From: Leuctra nigra
Taxonomy: Eukaryota > Arthropoda > Insecta > Plecoptera > Leuctridae
Direction of reading: 5' to 3'
Assembly (NCBI GenBank): GCA_934045905.1
Contig: OW203762.1
Coordinates: forward strand, 12,057,647-12,121,646
DNA: 64,000 nucleotides
How positions within the stretch are numbered: position 1 is the first letter of the stretch; the number at the start of each line of letters is the position of its first letter. Both the position numbers and the translations under genes were made by a program. A model generated the notes under the pieces. That model worked only from the letters and a program-made list of their open reading frames with translations, was not told the origin of the DNA and ran no database searches. Shown one piece after another: positions 23,401-32,644 of this stretch.

Positions 23401-26400
23401 CGTTTAGCGCTATTTTCGTTCCAATCGGTCTAGCCGTTGTTGAGATATGATGTCACTTCCGGTTTCAAAATGGCGGCACAAAAAATTCATGGGGTGAAGG
23501 TTAAATGAGACGCCAAAAGTGCACACGTGGTAAAAATGCGAGATCAATCGGTTCAGTTGTTTAGGCTGTGGCCTGTTTACCGGATTTGAATTCCAGGAGA
23601 CTACTACTGAGATTATTATTACTAGGAAAACGCTCTGAGTAACGCGTTGATGAGCGAGCACGGATACGCGCAACACCTCGAACCGAAATTCTGTTTATCG
23701 AAAATGTCCCAATTCCTAAAATATTGGTCCCAATAACCACGCAATGTTTTAACTTAAGTTGATCGATTAAACCTTTGGGATTGAACGATTCCTTGTTAAT
23801 TTTCAAAAATCACAGGATCTCGTTTTAAACGGTCATCAGTTTCATATACGTTTGAAAGTTTCTGCTCTAACAACCTTGAACTGAAGATTCGAAGATGCCG
23901 TGAAATGTGAAATTAGAGAAATATGACAGCCAACACGCAAAATATCCGTAAACTGTCAATAACTTTTGAATTTAAACACAGTTTAGTCTGAAAATTGTCA
24001 AAAATACTGATAATGTTGAACCCAATGACCATGCAAATTTTTAAGTTGATCGGTCATACAGTTCTGGTTTAAATTTCAAAAAGCACATGAAATATTTTTT
24101 TAATTTTTAACCAATGGGAGGATTTGGCTGAAAATTTGTAAAATAAGAGACAATGTTGGTCTTAATGACCATGCAAAATATAAGGTTGATCACATTTGTC
24201 GAAGACCATTTTCATTTTTCAGCCTATCAGGAGATGTTTATTTAAATTTTAACCAATCAATGGATTTCAAAAAAAATTTGGGTCAGCAAACAGAAAAGGT
24301 TGTCTCTACATGTGTGCAAAATTTCAGATCGATAGGTGAAACGGTGCGACTTCTATTGCTCCAGATAGCAGCCAAAAGTAAAAACAAAAAAAAATAAAAA
24401 CAAAAAAAAAACAGAGGTCCGTGTCAAAAGAGTCAAAAGGAGACGCTCGCTTCGCTCGCTCAATTATTATTATGAAAACCGCCCTAAAACACTGTTTTCA
24501 TGGCCCTCTAGCGTGCAAAGGGCGTAACCTATTGTTCCCAAATTTGGTATATGTTGTAGGGTGGACCATAGCTCGAAATTAAGATATATCGCAACAATGT
24601 GAGATTTCCCAATTTTAAGATCCAGTAGGCCGAAAATGCCACTTTGATGCTTACAGTAAAAGTGGGTTTGCTCCAGCCTTTATATGAGAGTGTGCGCGCC
24701 GTTATGTTAACTGCCGTTATGAACTGCCTTTATGTTATATGATTATTATCATGTGGGTATAATCCAGGTATAATCTACAGCAGCAGCTATGGCCGTGTCC
24801 CCCATTCCAGATGTCACCTCCTCCTATTCACACAGTCTTCATACTTATTATAAATCTCTTGCCTCCATGTCCGACCTGACCTGCCGCTTCAACTCCTCTC
24901 TAGGTCGTCCTCTTCTTCTTCTTCTACCTGGAGGTGTCCACTTGTTGATCATTTTCGGCAAACAAACAAGTCGCCTTTCGTTCAAGGTATCCGTAACTTT
25001 CGTTTCAACTTTCATTCTTCTCCTGGAGACCCGGCAACTCCTTCCCAATTGCAATTTATTTCTCGAACCTATCTCTCTGAGTAACTTCCCAAGTCTCTGC
25101 GCAATACAATAAAATACCCTGAACAATTTTCTCATACATTTTTTTGTCTTTTCCGTATCCCTTCTGACCAAAGTAGCGAATTCAGCCTATGAATTGCCTG
25201 CCTCGCCAGCACAGTCCTGCTGTTAATCTCATTCTTACAACTTCCTTCCCTGTCAATCACTGTTCCCAAATACCTCTACATGGCATCACCTTCCAATTAT
25301 GACTATCTTGGCTATCTCCGTCACCAACAACCAGGTTATTTGTTTTTCCAATATTGTTCCTCAACCCCGCCTCTTCGTAGGGTCGTGGAAAAATGTGTCG
25401 ATCATCCCTACGCTTATACCCTCCCGCCATACAACGGAGCGCTGGTATACCACTGTACGATCTCCGTTGTATGGCGGGAGGGTATAAGCGTAGGGATGAT
25501 CGAGATATTATTCCAAAGCTGTACGCATCATTGAGATTTCTTGTTGTCTGCAAACAGAAGAGTATGAAGGTCGCCATTCACCCCTTCACCAATACCCCTG
25601 CATTTTCTCTTCCATTGCAGAAGTAAATCAGTAAACGTTGAAGAGTGTGTGTGACAGACAACAACCTTGTCTCAATCCCTTCGATGCTCGATGAATCCCT
25701 TCGCCTTCATGTACCAATACAATCGACAGGTCGAGGTCACGCTTACTCACTAGATCTCATCTTTAGGTAGCTTATGCACAACTATTTAATCAACTATTTT
25801 TTACTTACTTTTTTCTGGCAGCTTCAATACTTACATCAGCGAGTTGGATGGCCGTGACGTATCTTGGAACAACTTCCTATATCCCTTCACTGCTCGTCTC
25901 TGGCTGGCAGTGATGTTTACAGCAGCCGCGACTGCAGCGCTCTTGGCAATAACGTCTCACTTCACTCCTAGCGAAGAGCACGCTCTGTCTCCAGGTTCGT
26001 GTTGTTTCGATCCACTTGGAAAGAAAATGTATGAAATATATATTTTTACCACGATTTGTTTGTTTCTGTTTTTCTCAGATGACGCCACGCTGATCGTGTT
26101 CGGAGCTGTGTTCTGTCTACAGTCATCGGAAGCGAACCCCCGGGCATACTCACTGCGTCTCGTCGTTCTTCTGGCCTACATTCTGGGCGTCTTGGTGATG
26201 AGCAGTTACTCCGCCTTCCTCACATCTTCGTTCACCGTCATCCGACCTCGCATTCCATTCACGTCGCTCCAGGGACTCCTGGAGGACGGTACATACGAGC
26301 TCCAGCCTGTCAGGAACGGTGCTGTTATGATGTATTTACAGGTACCCTAAACCTGTAAAGTCCCTGTAAGCCTATGTTAACTTCCAATGTAGTCGGGATG

Positions 26401-29400
26401 AAATGTAGGAATATTGGTGACTGTTTAATTCCTTCACTCCAGTTTCCCTGGAGATGTTTAATAACACTTCCCAGGACGATGAGTCTAAGATTGTGTTCAT
26501 TCCCTGCATGAAGCGCTCGTAGCCTAATGAGGAGGACACACTCTCGGGGATGAATCAAAGATATCAAAGATTGACGCTTGCCACGCCGAAACAGAATAAT
26601 TAAGACGGCTTGGTAGTGAGTTCGACCTTGAAGAGTTTTTTAATCGAATTTTATTAATATCTTTTACCAATGTAATTGTTAACAAAATAAGGCTTTGTAC
26701 GACTATTCAGAACAGTTCAATGAAAATAATTCTATAGCTTGTAATGGTTTATTAGATTTAATTTGTCCTACAGATGTTTAGTGCCCGAAAATTAGTAAAA
26801 TTATGACACTAAACATCTGCTGGACAAAATAAAACTAATAACTTATTCCATACTATGAAATTATTTTCATTGAACTGTTCTGAATAGTCGTTTAAAGCCT
26901 ATTTGGTTAACAATTACATTGGTAAAGGATATTGATAACAATCGATTAAAAAACTCTTCAAGGCCAAACTTACTATACCCAGCCCTCTTAAGGCCCCTGC
27001 ATATCACGTGACTATTCAACCAAAATGCCACAAATTTTCACTTGAAAGGGTTCAGTTTAGCAAATACTTCTCACTCATCAGATAAGTTAGGACACATATG
27101 TTGAAACTAATCTACGCAGAAAAGAACTGCTAAAAAACCGCTTAATGATGATTTTACCTCCTTGCACCTAAATATTATAATTATTATTAAGTCTATATTC
27201 TCAACAGAGCCAGGCTCCACTAGTGAGAATGTAATATAGAGAAGGGAGGAAAGGAAACCCGGTACCGGCATGTAGCCTACTCCTGACGAAAGATACCAAG
27301 GGGACCAACGGCTTAACGTCCCTTCCGAAGGACGGTGTAACATTCACAGCACAGGCCTCCACAACCCGCGCCGTTGAGAGACTGATAACAGGTGGAGGGA
27401 GGTCGTCACACTAACCCCCAAACACCCCAGTCTCTCTGACCCAATGGCAGCAACCTGGCAAGGCAGAGTTGAATGGTCACCCATCCAACCGCTGACCCCG
27501 CTCAATGTTGCTTAAGGTGGCTGGATCGATCGATATCATAATCTCAGATCTTCATAATTTTGTGTGTACTTATTGATAACCATGCCATACACAATCCATG
27601 AAAAAATTAAACACTTCTCGTGTCTAGTTTCTGAGATAATTTGAGTTTTCTCCCTTATGTTATCTTATGGCAGCCAAGTAAAATCGTGTCATTTTTAAGC
27701 TAAAATGGAGTTCAAATCTATTTGTATCGTTAGATTTTAACAAAAAACTTTTTTTCTGGTAGACATATGGACATACTATCAGGAAAAAAAAATAAAACAA
27801 TACCAACGTGTGCTATTTTAAAAGTTATTAACCAAATTCGAAATGATTTCCCTATACCTCATCACTCGATATGTCTTTTGAGAATGATCAAAACCTTAGC
27901 ATGGGAGGTATAGGAAATCATTTCGAATTTAGTTAATAACTTTTAAAATAGCACACGTTGGTATTGTTTTCAATTTTTTTCCTGATAGATTGTCCATATG
28001 TCTACCAGAAAAAAAGTTTTTTTGTTAAAATATAACGATACAAAAAGATTAGAACTCCATTTTAGCTTAAAAATGACACGATTTTACTTGGCTGCCATAA
28101 GATAACATGGGGGAGAAAACTCAAATTATCTCAGAAAGTAGACACGAGAAGTGTTTAATTTTTTCAGGGATTGTGTATGGCATGGTTATCAATAAGTACA
28201 CACAAAATTATGAAGATCTGAGACTATGAAATCGATCGATCCAGCCACCTTAACCTCGGCGATCTAACGAGAACCGAGGTATAGCCTACAGCACACCAGC
28301 CGTTGGGTTGATATCAAATCAAGACCTGAAGTTTAAGGAAATCCTACGAGTTGCCAAGAACAGCAAAATTTCCTCTGATAAAAAGGCACATATGTGCATC
28401 ACAAACCTGACGCAATGTAAGAATGTATAACATGCGCTCTTTCTTCATCTTTCCAACGAAATGTTGAGCTATTCATTATATCCACTATTATGAATGTAAT
28501 ATATAAAATAACAGCACTGGGTTTTGACAGCTTTCAAAAGCGTACGGATACACAAGATTTCCTATTTTATTATTAATTATCACTGCAAAATTAAATATTA
28601 TTGATTAAAAATATTGATAGGCTTAACTATGCAGTGAATTTCCTTCATAATTCACCTTGGATTACTCAACATGAACGATGTAAGTTGTACTCAAAGGTAA
28701 CTATTTCTTTTGATCGGATGTAGAGAAATAAAGTCACGTGATATGCAATGGCCTTAACTCTTTCTATTCGCATTATTCTTCACCGTCATTGGTTGCAGGA
28801 ATCTGACGACCCATTGCTGCGCGCGATCTACAAAAGGCACACTGCTCCAGGCATGAGCCGCGCACCGGAGACCCAAGGAGCCATCCAGCGTCGCGTCTGC
28901 TCCGGGAAGTTCGCCGCCCTGACCGCGGATATAGCCGTCCAGCTCATCCAACCGACGCTCCCCTGCAGGCTCTATCCCATGGACGAGGTATTTCTCAAGA
29001 CATCGGTCAGCTTTGCGGTGTTCCCCAAGAATTCACCCTACAAGAAACTTTTTGATTCCTAGTGAGTGTAATTTTGTATCAAGCTCGTCTTCCATGGTCG
29101 CGTTTTTCGCCGCAACGCGATGTTGTGCCGCCGAGCTGGTCTCTCATCCAATCAGCGGTCGAACCGCGGCAACGCGTGACGTCACGCGAATCGCCGCTGA
29201 AAGTAGAACCAACTTCAATAACCATCGCGACGTATTTTTGACGCTGCGTTGTGCACATGCGCGGTGAACCACCGCTGGGCCAATGGGGTAGTCTGAAATA
29301 CCTTGACGCGGCGGCGAAGCATCGCGATCATGGAAGAAGGGCTAACTCACAAGCTTTTAGGTATACTACTCATGGTACCTATTCTATACCTCGTTTTGAT

Positions 29401-30457
29401 CTCGTCGCGTCCGAATTTATTTCGGCGTAATGCTATATTATTCTTAATGGCAGGTGAATGAATTCGGTCACGACGAGATCAAAAAAGATATAGAATAGGT
29501 ACCCAAATGTCCACATTTTTAGTCGATCTATGAGTTCGAGGAGATGCAATAATTTACTATTTTTCATTCTTTTAAACCATGCATTTCTCATTTCTCACTC
29601 GATTCATCCAAATTACAGGCAGCACCCAACCCTAGTTAGTTTGGGAACCCTAGTAGTTCGCTAACTGTGCGCTCCACTCAATTTCGCTTGGGTTTGCTGT
29701 GTCGTATCCAGTGTGTGGCATTATGTACTAACGTGACCTTGAAATATAGTACGTTACTCATTGGTTTATACAATTCTGTTAGTGTGATGACTAAACTAAA
29801 AAAACACTTCGAAGACCCGAGTGCGACCTTTTACCTTTCCGAAGCTTTTTGCCCTGTGCTCTGAGTAATACACTATAAAAAATACTGAACTTGTAGGTGG
29901 TGGGATGCAATCATTCCTTAAAGTCCGTACAGTTCCTTACAGTTTCGTTGCTTTATTTGTTGGTATTGGGGACCTCAGGAATGGGCATCGTATATTTGCT
30001 TATAATATCTAGTGGATTCAGTGCAACTTTTGAGCGTTATTTACACTGAGACATTGGCATGTTGCTTTAGTGCTCAAGATTCACAATAGATTGCCCCATC
30101 TTCCAAGTTCAAGCTAGGCTCTCTAGTTCAAGCGAGTTATACAACCCCTGGTTTACTTCAATCGAAAGCGGCATCCATTCTGGTGTCTCTATTTGTTACA
30201 GTGTCCTGAAGATCGCAGAGCTGGGAATAGTGAAGGTGATCATAGCGCGAGTTGCCAAGCAATACGACCCAGGTGCAGGCAGTTTCTCCGGGATCACGCT
30301 GGAGCAGGTGACGCCGATGCTCGCCATCTTGGTTGTTGGCGTGGCCTGTTCATTTGCATGCGCACTGGTCGAAGCGCTGCGTGAATGTCGCGCACGCGCC
30401 AAACAACGGCATCAAGACACGTCACCCGAACAATACATGTTCGAGTTCATCCATTAA
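8301..30457 (+). CDS. Ionotropic receptor (insect chemosensory, iGluR-related), ten exons
   Basis: Ten exons (8301-8445, 9142-9326, 14451-14630, 15410-15571, 16038-16141, 17172-17348, 25822-25994, 26079-26341, 28799-29061, 30202-30457) join without a phase error to 636 codons (635 aa). The order is signal peptide (about 1-19), divergent N-terminal region, S1 ligand-binding lobe (NGSWSG...VDVGIF...PYVDYSVPV), TM1 (about 344-365), pore loop and TM2 with SSYSAFLTSSF in place of the glutamate-receptor SYTANLAAFLT, S2 lobe, and TM3 (about 588-609) with a short cytoplasmic tail. This is the insect IR layout. Being divergent, the subtype cannot be assigned. Introns of 5.1 and 8.5 kb are filled with transposons, yet no exon is broken. 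Confidence 0.88.
9142..9326 (+). CDS. IR exon 2
   Basis: Acceptor ATAG at 9141, donor GTAACA at 9327. It is open in the phase required by exon 1 and encodes a Leu/Arg-rich helical stretch of the N-terminal region. Confidence 0.7.
9472..11185. mobile_element. 1.7-kb TIR element with TAATAA target duplication
   Basis: The ends AGGTCAGTTGGGGTA and its complement form TIRs of about 23 bp. The six flanking bases TAATAA (9466-9471, 11186-11191) are repeated exactly. Inside are several copies of a GGGGTAACTGGGTC-like motif and a nested TTAA element at 10019-10640. No transposase frame is visible. Confidence 0.75.
10019..10640. mobile_element. TTAA-flanked MITE (piggyBac-like), copy 1, nested
   Basis: It begins GGTGGCTGTATATCACGTGAC, ends in the inverted form, and is flanked by TTAA on both sides (10015-10018, 10641-10644). 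Interior sequence recurs in 26992-28753. TTAA duplications are typical of piggyBac-type elements. Confidence 0.75.
11250..11376. mobile_element. Palindromic MITE
   Basis: The arms CTTGAAACAGTTATCACGTC and their inverted copy enclose further nested ATGAC/GTCAT repeats. It lies just upstream of Helitron-like copy A. Confidence 0.65.
11391..12895 (+). mobile_element. Helitron-like element, copy A
   Basis: It starts TTGAGCGAGCGTAGCGAGCG and ends GAGCGTTTTCCTAG, with flanking A and T. A CGCTCA...-type hairpin precedes the CTAG end. At about 1.5 kb it is the longest copy and non-coding. Confidence 0.7.
12909..14155 (-). mobile_element. Solo LTR of the 46772-52390 family
   Basis: The 1247-bp sequence matches both 1242-bp LTRs of the element at 46772-52390 with scattered differences. 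It begins TG, ends CA, and is flanked by the 4-bp duplication GTAT (12905-12908, 14156-14159). It was left by LTR-LTR recombination in IR intron 2. Confidence 0.9.
14451..14630 (+). CDS. IR exon 3
   Basis: Acceptor TCAAG, donor inferred as GTGTAT at 14631 because phase 0 fits both sides. A MITE begins 8 bases into the intron. It encodes ARVPGAVWLLF...LDSLFDAINIPFDCELL. Confidence 0.65.
14639..14776. mobile_element. Hairpin MITE next to IR exon 3 donor
   Basis: The arms CCGGGTCCATATAGAC and inverted GTCTGTATGGACCCGG are followed by GTTTTTGC inner arms. It begins 8 bases after the inferred splice donor. Confidence 0.7.
15410..15571 (+). CDS. IR exon 4 (start of S1 side)
   Basis: Acceptor CCACAG. 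It encodes VCIYEVYRV...FGCWS through RRNNLQGLTLQAVSV, typical of the region just before S1. Three in-phase donors exist (15560, 15566, 15572); GTAAGC at 15572 is the best. Confidence 0.75.
16038..16141 (+). CDS. IR exon 5 (S1)
   Basis: Acceptor TTACAG, donor GTACGT. It encodes DIPLVVLRKIGNK...IKPIWAALETALNL. Its 3' part and the adjoining intron are tandemly duplicated downstream. Confidence 0.78.
16093..16388 (+). repeat. Tandem duplication of IR exon 5 3' part plus intron
   Basis: Two units of about 150 bp (16093-16243 and 16244-16388) share exon-derived sequence, the GTACGT donor and the following intron. The second copy of the exon segment would hit a stop in the required frame and is a decoy exon. 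Confidence 0.8.
16621..16745. mobile_element. 125-bp hairpin MITE, copy 1
   Basis: TIRs of about 40 bp start GGTCTGTTCGTTTACCCTGC. TA is present on both sides. It is almost a perfect inverted copy of 17486-17610. Confidence 0.8.
17172..17348 (+). CDS. IR exon 6 (S1 ligand lobe)
   Basis: Acceptor TTTAG, donor GTGAGT. It encodes NGSWSGIIGMVNRSEVDVGIF and APYVDYSVPVVQL, the conserved S1 core of IRs. Confidence 0.85.
17366..17992 (-). mobile_element. Helitron-like element, copy B
   Basis: The same termini are read on the minus strand. The CTAG end carries one change near the hairpin. A 125-bp MITE (17486-17610) is inserted inside. Confidence 0.7.
17486..17610. mobile_element. 125-bp hairpin MITE, copy 2
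   Basis: Same family as 16621-16745, in opposite orientation by the central loop, inserted into Helitron-like copy B. Confidence 0.8.
18210..18500. repeat. Degenerate tandem repeat of about 140 bp
   Basis: Two to three units contain CACCACCCCAAA, a TTTAAAAAATAT stretch, AAAATTGATTTCA and GCCCTxCGGG blocks. Confidence 0.6.
18979..19070. mobile_element. Small inverted-repeat element
   Basis: The arms ACGTCACACGCCG and its inverted copy lie about 90 bp apart. The loop contains CGAGTCGGGCCG. No clear target duplication. Confidence 0.45.
19245..20110 (+). repeat. Diverged direct duplication (about 570-bp spacing)
   Basis: A block with TTTGTTTTAATT, CATAAGCTT, CGACTA(C/G)GTTGATATA and GACAACAATG appears near 19300-19440 and again near 19870-19990, followed both times by CCACCCTAAT and GAGAACTTTTG. 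Confidence 0.6.
19676..19718 (+). repeat. tRNA-derived fragment (T-arm/B box)
   Basis: CTGGGTTCGATTCCCAG forms a perfect T-arm and B box, followed by an acceptor-like strand. The 5' half of a tRNA and a matching acceptor are absent, so this is a tRNA relic or SINE head, not a tRNA gene. Confidence 0.5.
20196..20925. mobile_element. 730-bp TIR element with a short frame inside
   Basis: The ends GAATCGCGAATTACAGAAAG and their inverse form a TIR of about 22 bp. The motif CAGAAAGGGCxTTAGTCxCA recurs several times inside. A 47-codon ATG frame (20410-20553) has no recognised domain and is probably chance or captured. Confidence 0.6.
21165..21552. mobile_element. Foldback element of 388 bp
   Basis: Inverted arms of about 160 bp (with TACCAGCCAAGTCTCTTCAA and its inverse) flank a central part of about 60 bp. 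Few mismatches. Confidence 0.7.
21789..22585 (+). mobile_element. Helitron-like element, copy C
   Basis: TTGAGCGAGCGAAGCGAGCG start; 3' hairpin CGCTCA/TGAGCG followed by TTTTCCTAG; flanked by A and T. Interior blocks such as the GATCGAGCTGAAAT segment occur twice. Confidence 0.75.
23011..23126. mobile_element. Near-perfect hairpin MITE with TAA duplication (Harbinger-like)
   Basis: The arms GGCTGCAATTCACC... and their inverse continue through repeated AAACCxGGTTTA blocks. TAA flanks both ends (23008-23010, 23127-23129), matching the 3-bp TWA duplication of PIF/Harbinger elements. Confidence 0.7.
23622..24463 (-). mobile_element. Helitron-like element, copy D
   Basis: The same ends on the minus strand, with A/T flanks. 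The hairpin stem is partly mutated (CTCTGAG). Confidence 0.72.
24790..25330 (-). pseudogene. LINE 3' end (reverse transcriptase C-terminal region), decayed
   Basis: On the minus strand, in shifting frames, it encodes KYLGTVIDREG, VLARQAIHRL, ILLYCAETWE and later WTPPGRRRRRGRPREELKRQ. This is the order seen at the end of RTE/Jockey-type non-LTR reverse transcriptases. Frameshifts make it inactive. Confidence 0.7.
25399..25502. mobile_element. Perfect 39-bp palindrome arms, MITE
   Basis: The arms 25399-25437 and 25464-25502 are exactly complementary around a 26-bp loop. They begin CGATCATCCCTACGC. Perfect arms suggest recent origin. Confidence 0.75.
25822..25994 (+). CDS. IR exon 7 (TM1)
   Basis: Acceptor GGCAG, donor GTTCGT. 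It encodes SWNNFLYPFTARLWLAVMF and the first membrane helix. The following 84-base intron has no stop in frame. Confidence 0.85.
26079..26341 (+). CDS. IR exon 8 (pore and TM2)
   Basis: Acceptor CTCAG, donor GTACCC. It encodes the pore loop (VFGAVFCLQSSE), TM2 and SSYSAFLTSSFTV, then the start of S2. Confidence 0.88.
26604..26987. mobile_element. TTAA-flanked foldback element
   Basis: Inverted arms of roughly 150 bp (TTGAAGAGTTTTTTAATCG and inverse) are flanked by TTAA at 26600-26603 and 26988-26991. The right TTAA is shared with the next element. Confidence 0.7.
27204..28312. mobile_element. Inserted repeat (CGGCTTAACGTCCCTTCCGAAGGACGG block) with nested palindrome
   Basis: The stretch 27204-27511 plus 28254-28312 looks like one non-coding repeat with the block at 27309-27335. 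It is itself interrupted by the TTAA palindrome 27516-28249. The repeat class is not recognised. Confidence 0.5.
27516..28249. mobile_element. 734-bp long palindrome flanked by TTAA
   Basis: Arms of about 330 bp begin GGTGGCTGGATCGATCGAT and end in the inverse, with few mismatches. TTAA lies on both sides (27512-27515, 28250-28253). It shares GGTGGCTG termini with 10019-10640. Confidence 0.8.
28799..29061 (+). CDS. IR exon 9 (S2)
   Basis: Acceptor TTGCAG, donor GTGAGT. It encodes S2 with VFLKTSVSFAVFPKNSPYK, the lysine/serine-rich motif common in this lobe. Confidence 0.85.
29088..29340. mobile_element. GC-rich MITE after IR exon 9
   Basis: The ends TCTTCCATGGTCGCG and inverted TTCTTCCATGATCGCG, with CGCCGC following, form imperfect TIRs. 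It is much richer in CG than its surroundings and begins 26 bases after the splice donor. Confidence 0.55.
29374..29503. mobile_element. Hairpin MITE
   Basis: The arms GGTACCTATTCTATA and inverse, then GATCTCGTCG and its inverse, enclose an AT-rich loop. Confidence 0.65.
30202..30457 (+). CDS. IR exon 10 (TM3 and tail)
   Basis: Acceptor TTACAG. It encodes ELGIVKVIIARVAK, TM3 (LAILVVGVACSFACALVEAL) and a basic tail. TAA at 30455. Confidence 0.88.
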
Positions 30458-31247
30458 GGAGAGAAGAGTGAAAATTCACTCTTCTTGAGTCAAATTCGAC
30501 ATATTTTTTTTTCAAAGTCGTCAATGGGTACTAATCAAGATAATCAATTCAAAGTTACCTAAATTCTGTTTAACATTCAATACCTACTTGAAAGTTTTGA
30601 CGATATGTTTGTTTAGCAAACGTCACCACGGGACTTTAAGGGGATTCTAGGGAGAGTATGAAATTTTAATTTTAGGGCAAATATAGTAAGAAGATGTTAG
30701 TATAGAGACCGATATTCAGCGAAATCACTTCATTTTGCAAAGTCAAAAAATTATCCGGGACGATCCAAATGGGTAAAATACGATTCATACAAACAGCCCC
30801 AAATCAATAACCGTTCAACAGAGAGAGCTGAAACTTGGCATGAATAATCTTAATACATAAACGAAAAGAACGACTAAGCCCTTTTTTGAAATTTGTATTT
30901 CAATATTTCTAAAATTAAATCGGAACGCCCCGGATTTTTCTTCAATAAACCCCTCAATTTGTATTGCCTGTGGCCAGGGAACAAATAAAGTTATTGACAC
31001 AAAACTTTTAGTCGTTTTCTTCGCCTATTCTTAAAAAAGACAATGAGCCCACTTGCAAGTCTCTAGAGTAATAATATTGCTGGAGTTGTTTGAGTGCAAC
31101 AGCAATATTTCGTCCAAAAATTTCCGGGACCAAAATATTGGAGTCAAAAAGGTTCAAGTGGGTTGTAGAATCACTTATGGAATGAGGAAAATACATTATC
31201 GTCCTCTTATGTGCAATAGTTTGGCTATTTCGTGTTTTATATGTTTA
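30458..31247. other. 3' flank of the IR gene, no gene seen
   Basis: AT-rich sequence with no coding stretch, clear repeat or RNA gene. Confidence 0.5.
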
Positions 31248-31842
31248 GTCACGTGGTACCACTTGAAAAGCCTTAAGGCTCATTCAATGTGTGTTATTTT
31301 TTGTAAGTGTTTATGTCAGCTCTGCCCAAGTTGAACCGTTCAACCAATCGATCTAAAAATGTGCACACACTGACGTAATCTATTCTGTCTCTATAGGATC
31401 GATTTTGGACAGGATGATGTGATTGGTTGATAAATAAAAATGGGTTGTAGGTCACAACGTTCGACGTATCAGTTCGAATGTGTCACAGTTTTTGAGGCCG
31501 TCTTAATGTTTGAGGGATATACACTTCATAGAAATCCGTAGATTGGTTAAACCTTGACCGATCAACTACAAACTTTGCATGGACTTTGGGACTAATATTT
31601 TAAGTATTTTTGTAAATTTTCAAACTAATCTGTCTTTATATTCAAAAATTATTGTCACTTTAATGACATTTCATTCTATACTCTTGAAATATTTGCTAAT
31701 TTATGCCAATAATTTCAATTATCAGTGCTATCTTGATGCTTCAGTTCCAATTGGCCTCTAGAGCAGAAACTTGCAAACGCATATCAAATCGCATGCAATA
31801 CGAAGGCTCGCTTATCAACGCGGTACACAGAGCGTTTTCCTT
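31248..31842 (+). mobile_element. Helitron-like element, eroded copy F
   Basis: The interior resembles copy A (the TCAGCTCTGCCCAAG and CACACTGACGTAATCTAT stretches). The 3' end retains GCTCGCTTATCAACGCG and GAGCGTTTTCC, but CTAG is lost and the left end is blurred. Confidence 0.5.
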
Positions 31843-31852
31843 TGTATGTGTA

Positions 31853-31971
31853 TGTACAGTCGTGGAAATAAGATCGTTGAACTCTGCCTCTCTCTGACCC
31901 ATATCATAAAAATGTTTTATATGGATGCAGGGAGAGATAGAGTACAACCAACTAATATTTACGCTTGTACA
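31853..31971. mobile_element. Short hairpin MITE (TGTACAGTC ends), copy 2
   Basis: Shares TGTACAGTC..GGAAA, CTCTGCCTCTCTCTGACCCAT and the GAGAGATAGAGTA arm with 8114-8234, more diverged. Confidence 0.6.
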
Positions 31972-32644
31972 CTCGGCACAACAAAAATTTATAGGTGACG
32001 AAATTTGAATGACTGCTGGGCATGTTCCATACCAATCAAAGCTTGTTTTTTTCATTGAAACGTGAGGTCAACTTCTAGAATGCGACAAAATGATCGCTTT
32101 GATTGACTTCTGAGGGTGCGATCTTACATTTTTCAGTCAATCAGTTTTATTAAACGATCAATTTTAGTTGTGAAAGTGTCATACCTACATGAATTCACTT
32201 TGGCTTAACATTATACCCGCTATTGTGAAATCGATGCTTAAATACACCCCATTAGCTTATATGCATCATGAATGATACACTAATGCATACATTCATAATC
32301 AGACAAAACAATCGCTTGTTCAACTAGATAGAATATCAATATATCAATAAACATTATCCCATTATCACGTGTGACAATCGCTTTTTAATTGCAATGTTAT
32401 TTTAATAAACATATATAAGGTATAATATCTTCAATCTTTTACTCGATATTCGAGAAAATAAGGACCACGACTGACCTCTGGTGGATTCTTTGGTACTAGA
32501 CATAGGGGTGATAATGGAGGATATCACGGGGATATTTGTATAAATAAATTATATAAAATTTGCTTTAGTTGTTTGTTATGGCTGAAAAAGTAAACTTGTA
32601 TAACTAAATTTATTCTTAAATTGTTTCTCCTTTTTCACTGACCT
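31972..32644. other. Non-genic stretch
   Basis: AT-rich, nothing recognised. Confidence 0.45.

Larger units (their letters stand above)
21690..23475 (+). repeat. Dispersed degenerate repeat with TTCCGGTTTCAAAATGGCGGC
   Basis: At least four copies (near 21690, 22730, 23140 and 23390) carry CCGTCCGAATCGTTT, TTTCGTTCCAATCGGTC, GAGATATGATGTCA and the NTTCCGGTTTCAAAATGG block. Some contain TGACGTCA. Confidence 0.55.
26992..28753. mobile_element. TTAA-flanked MITE, copy 2, split by insertions
   Basis: Same family as 10019-10640 (ends ATCACGTGAC, interiors such as GATAAGTTAGGACACAT and CTACGAGTTG). The interior is interrupted at about 27200-28312 by a composite insertion. TTAA flanks at 26988 and 28754. 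It ends 45 bases before IR exon 9. Confidence 0.75.
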
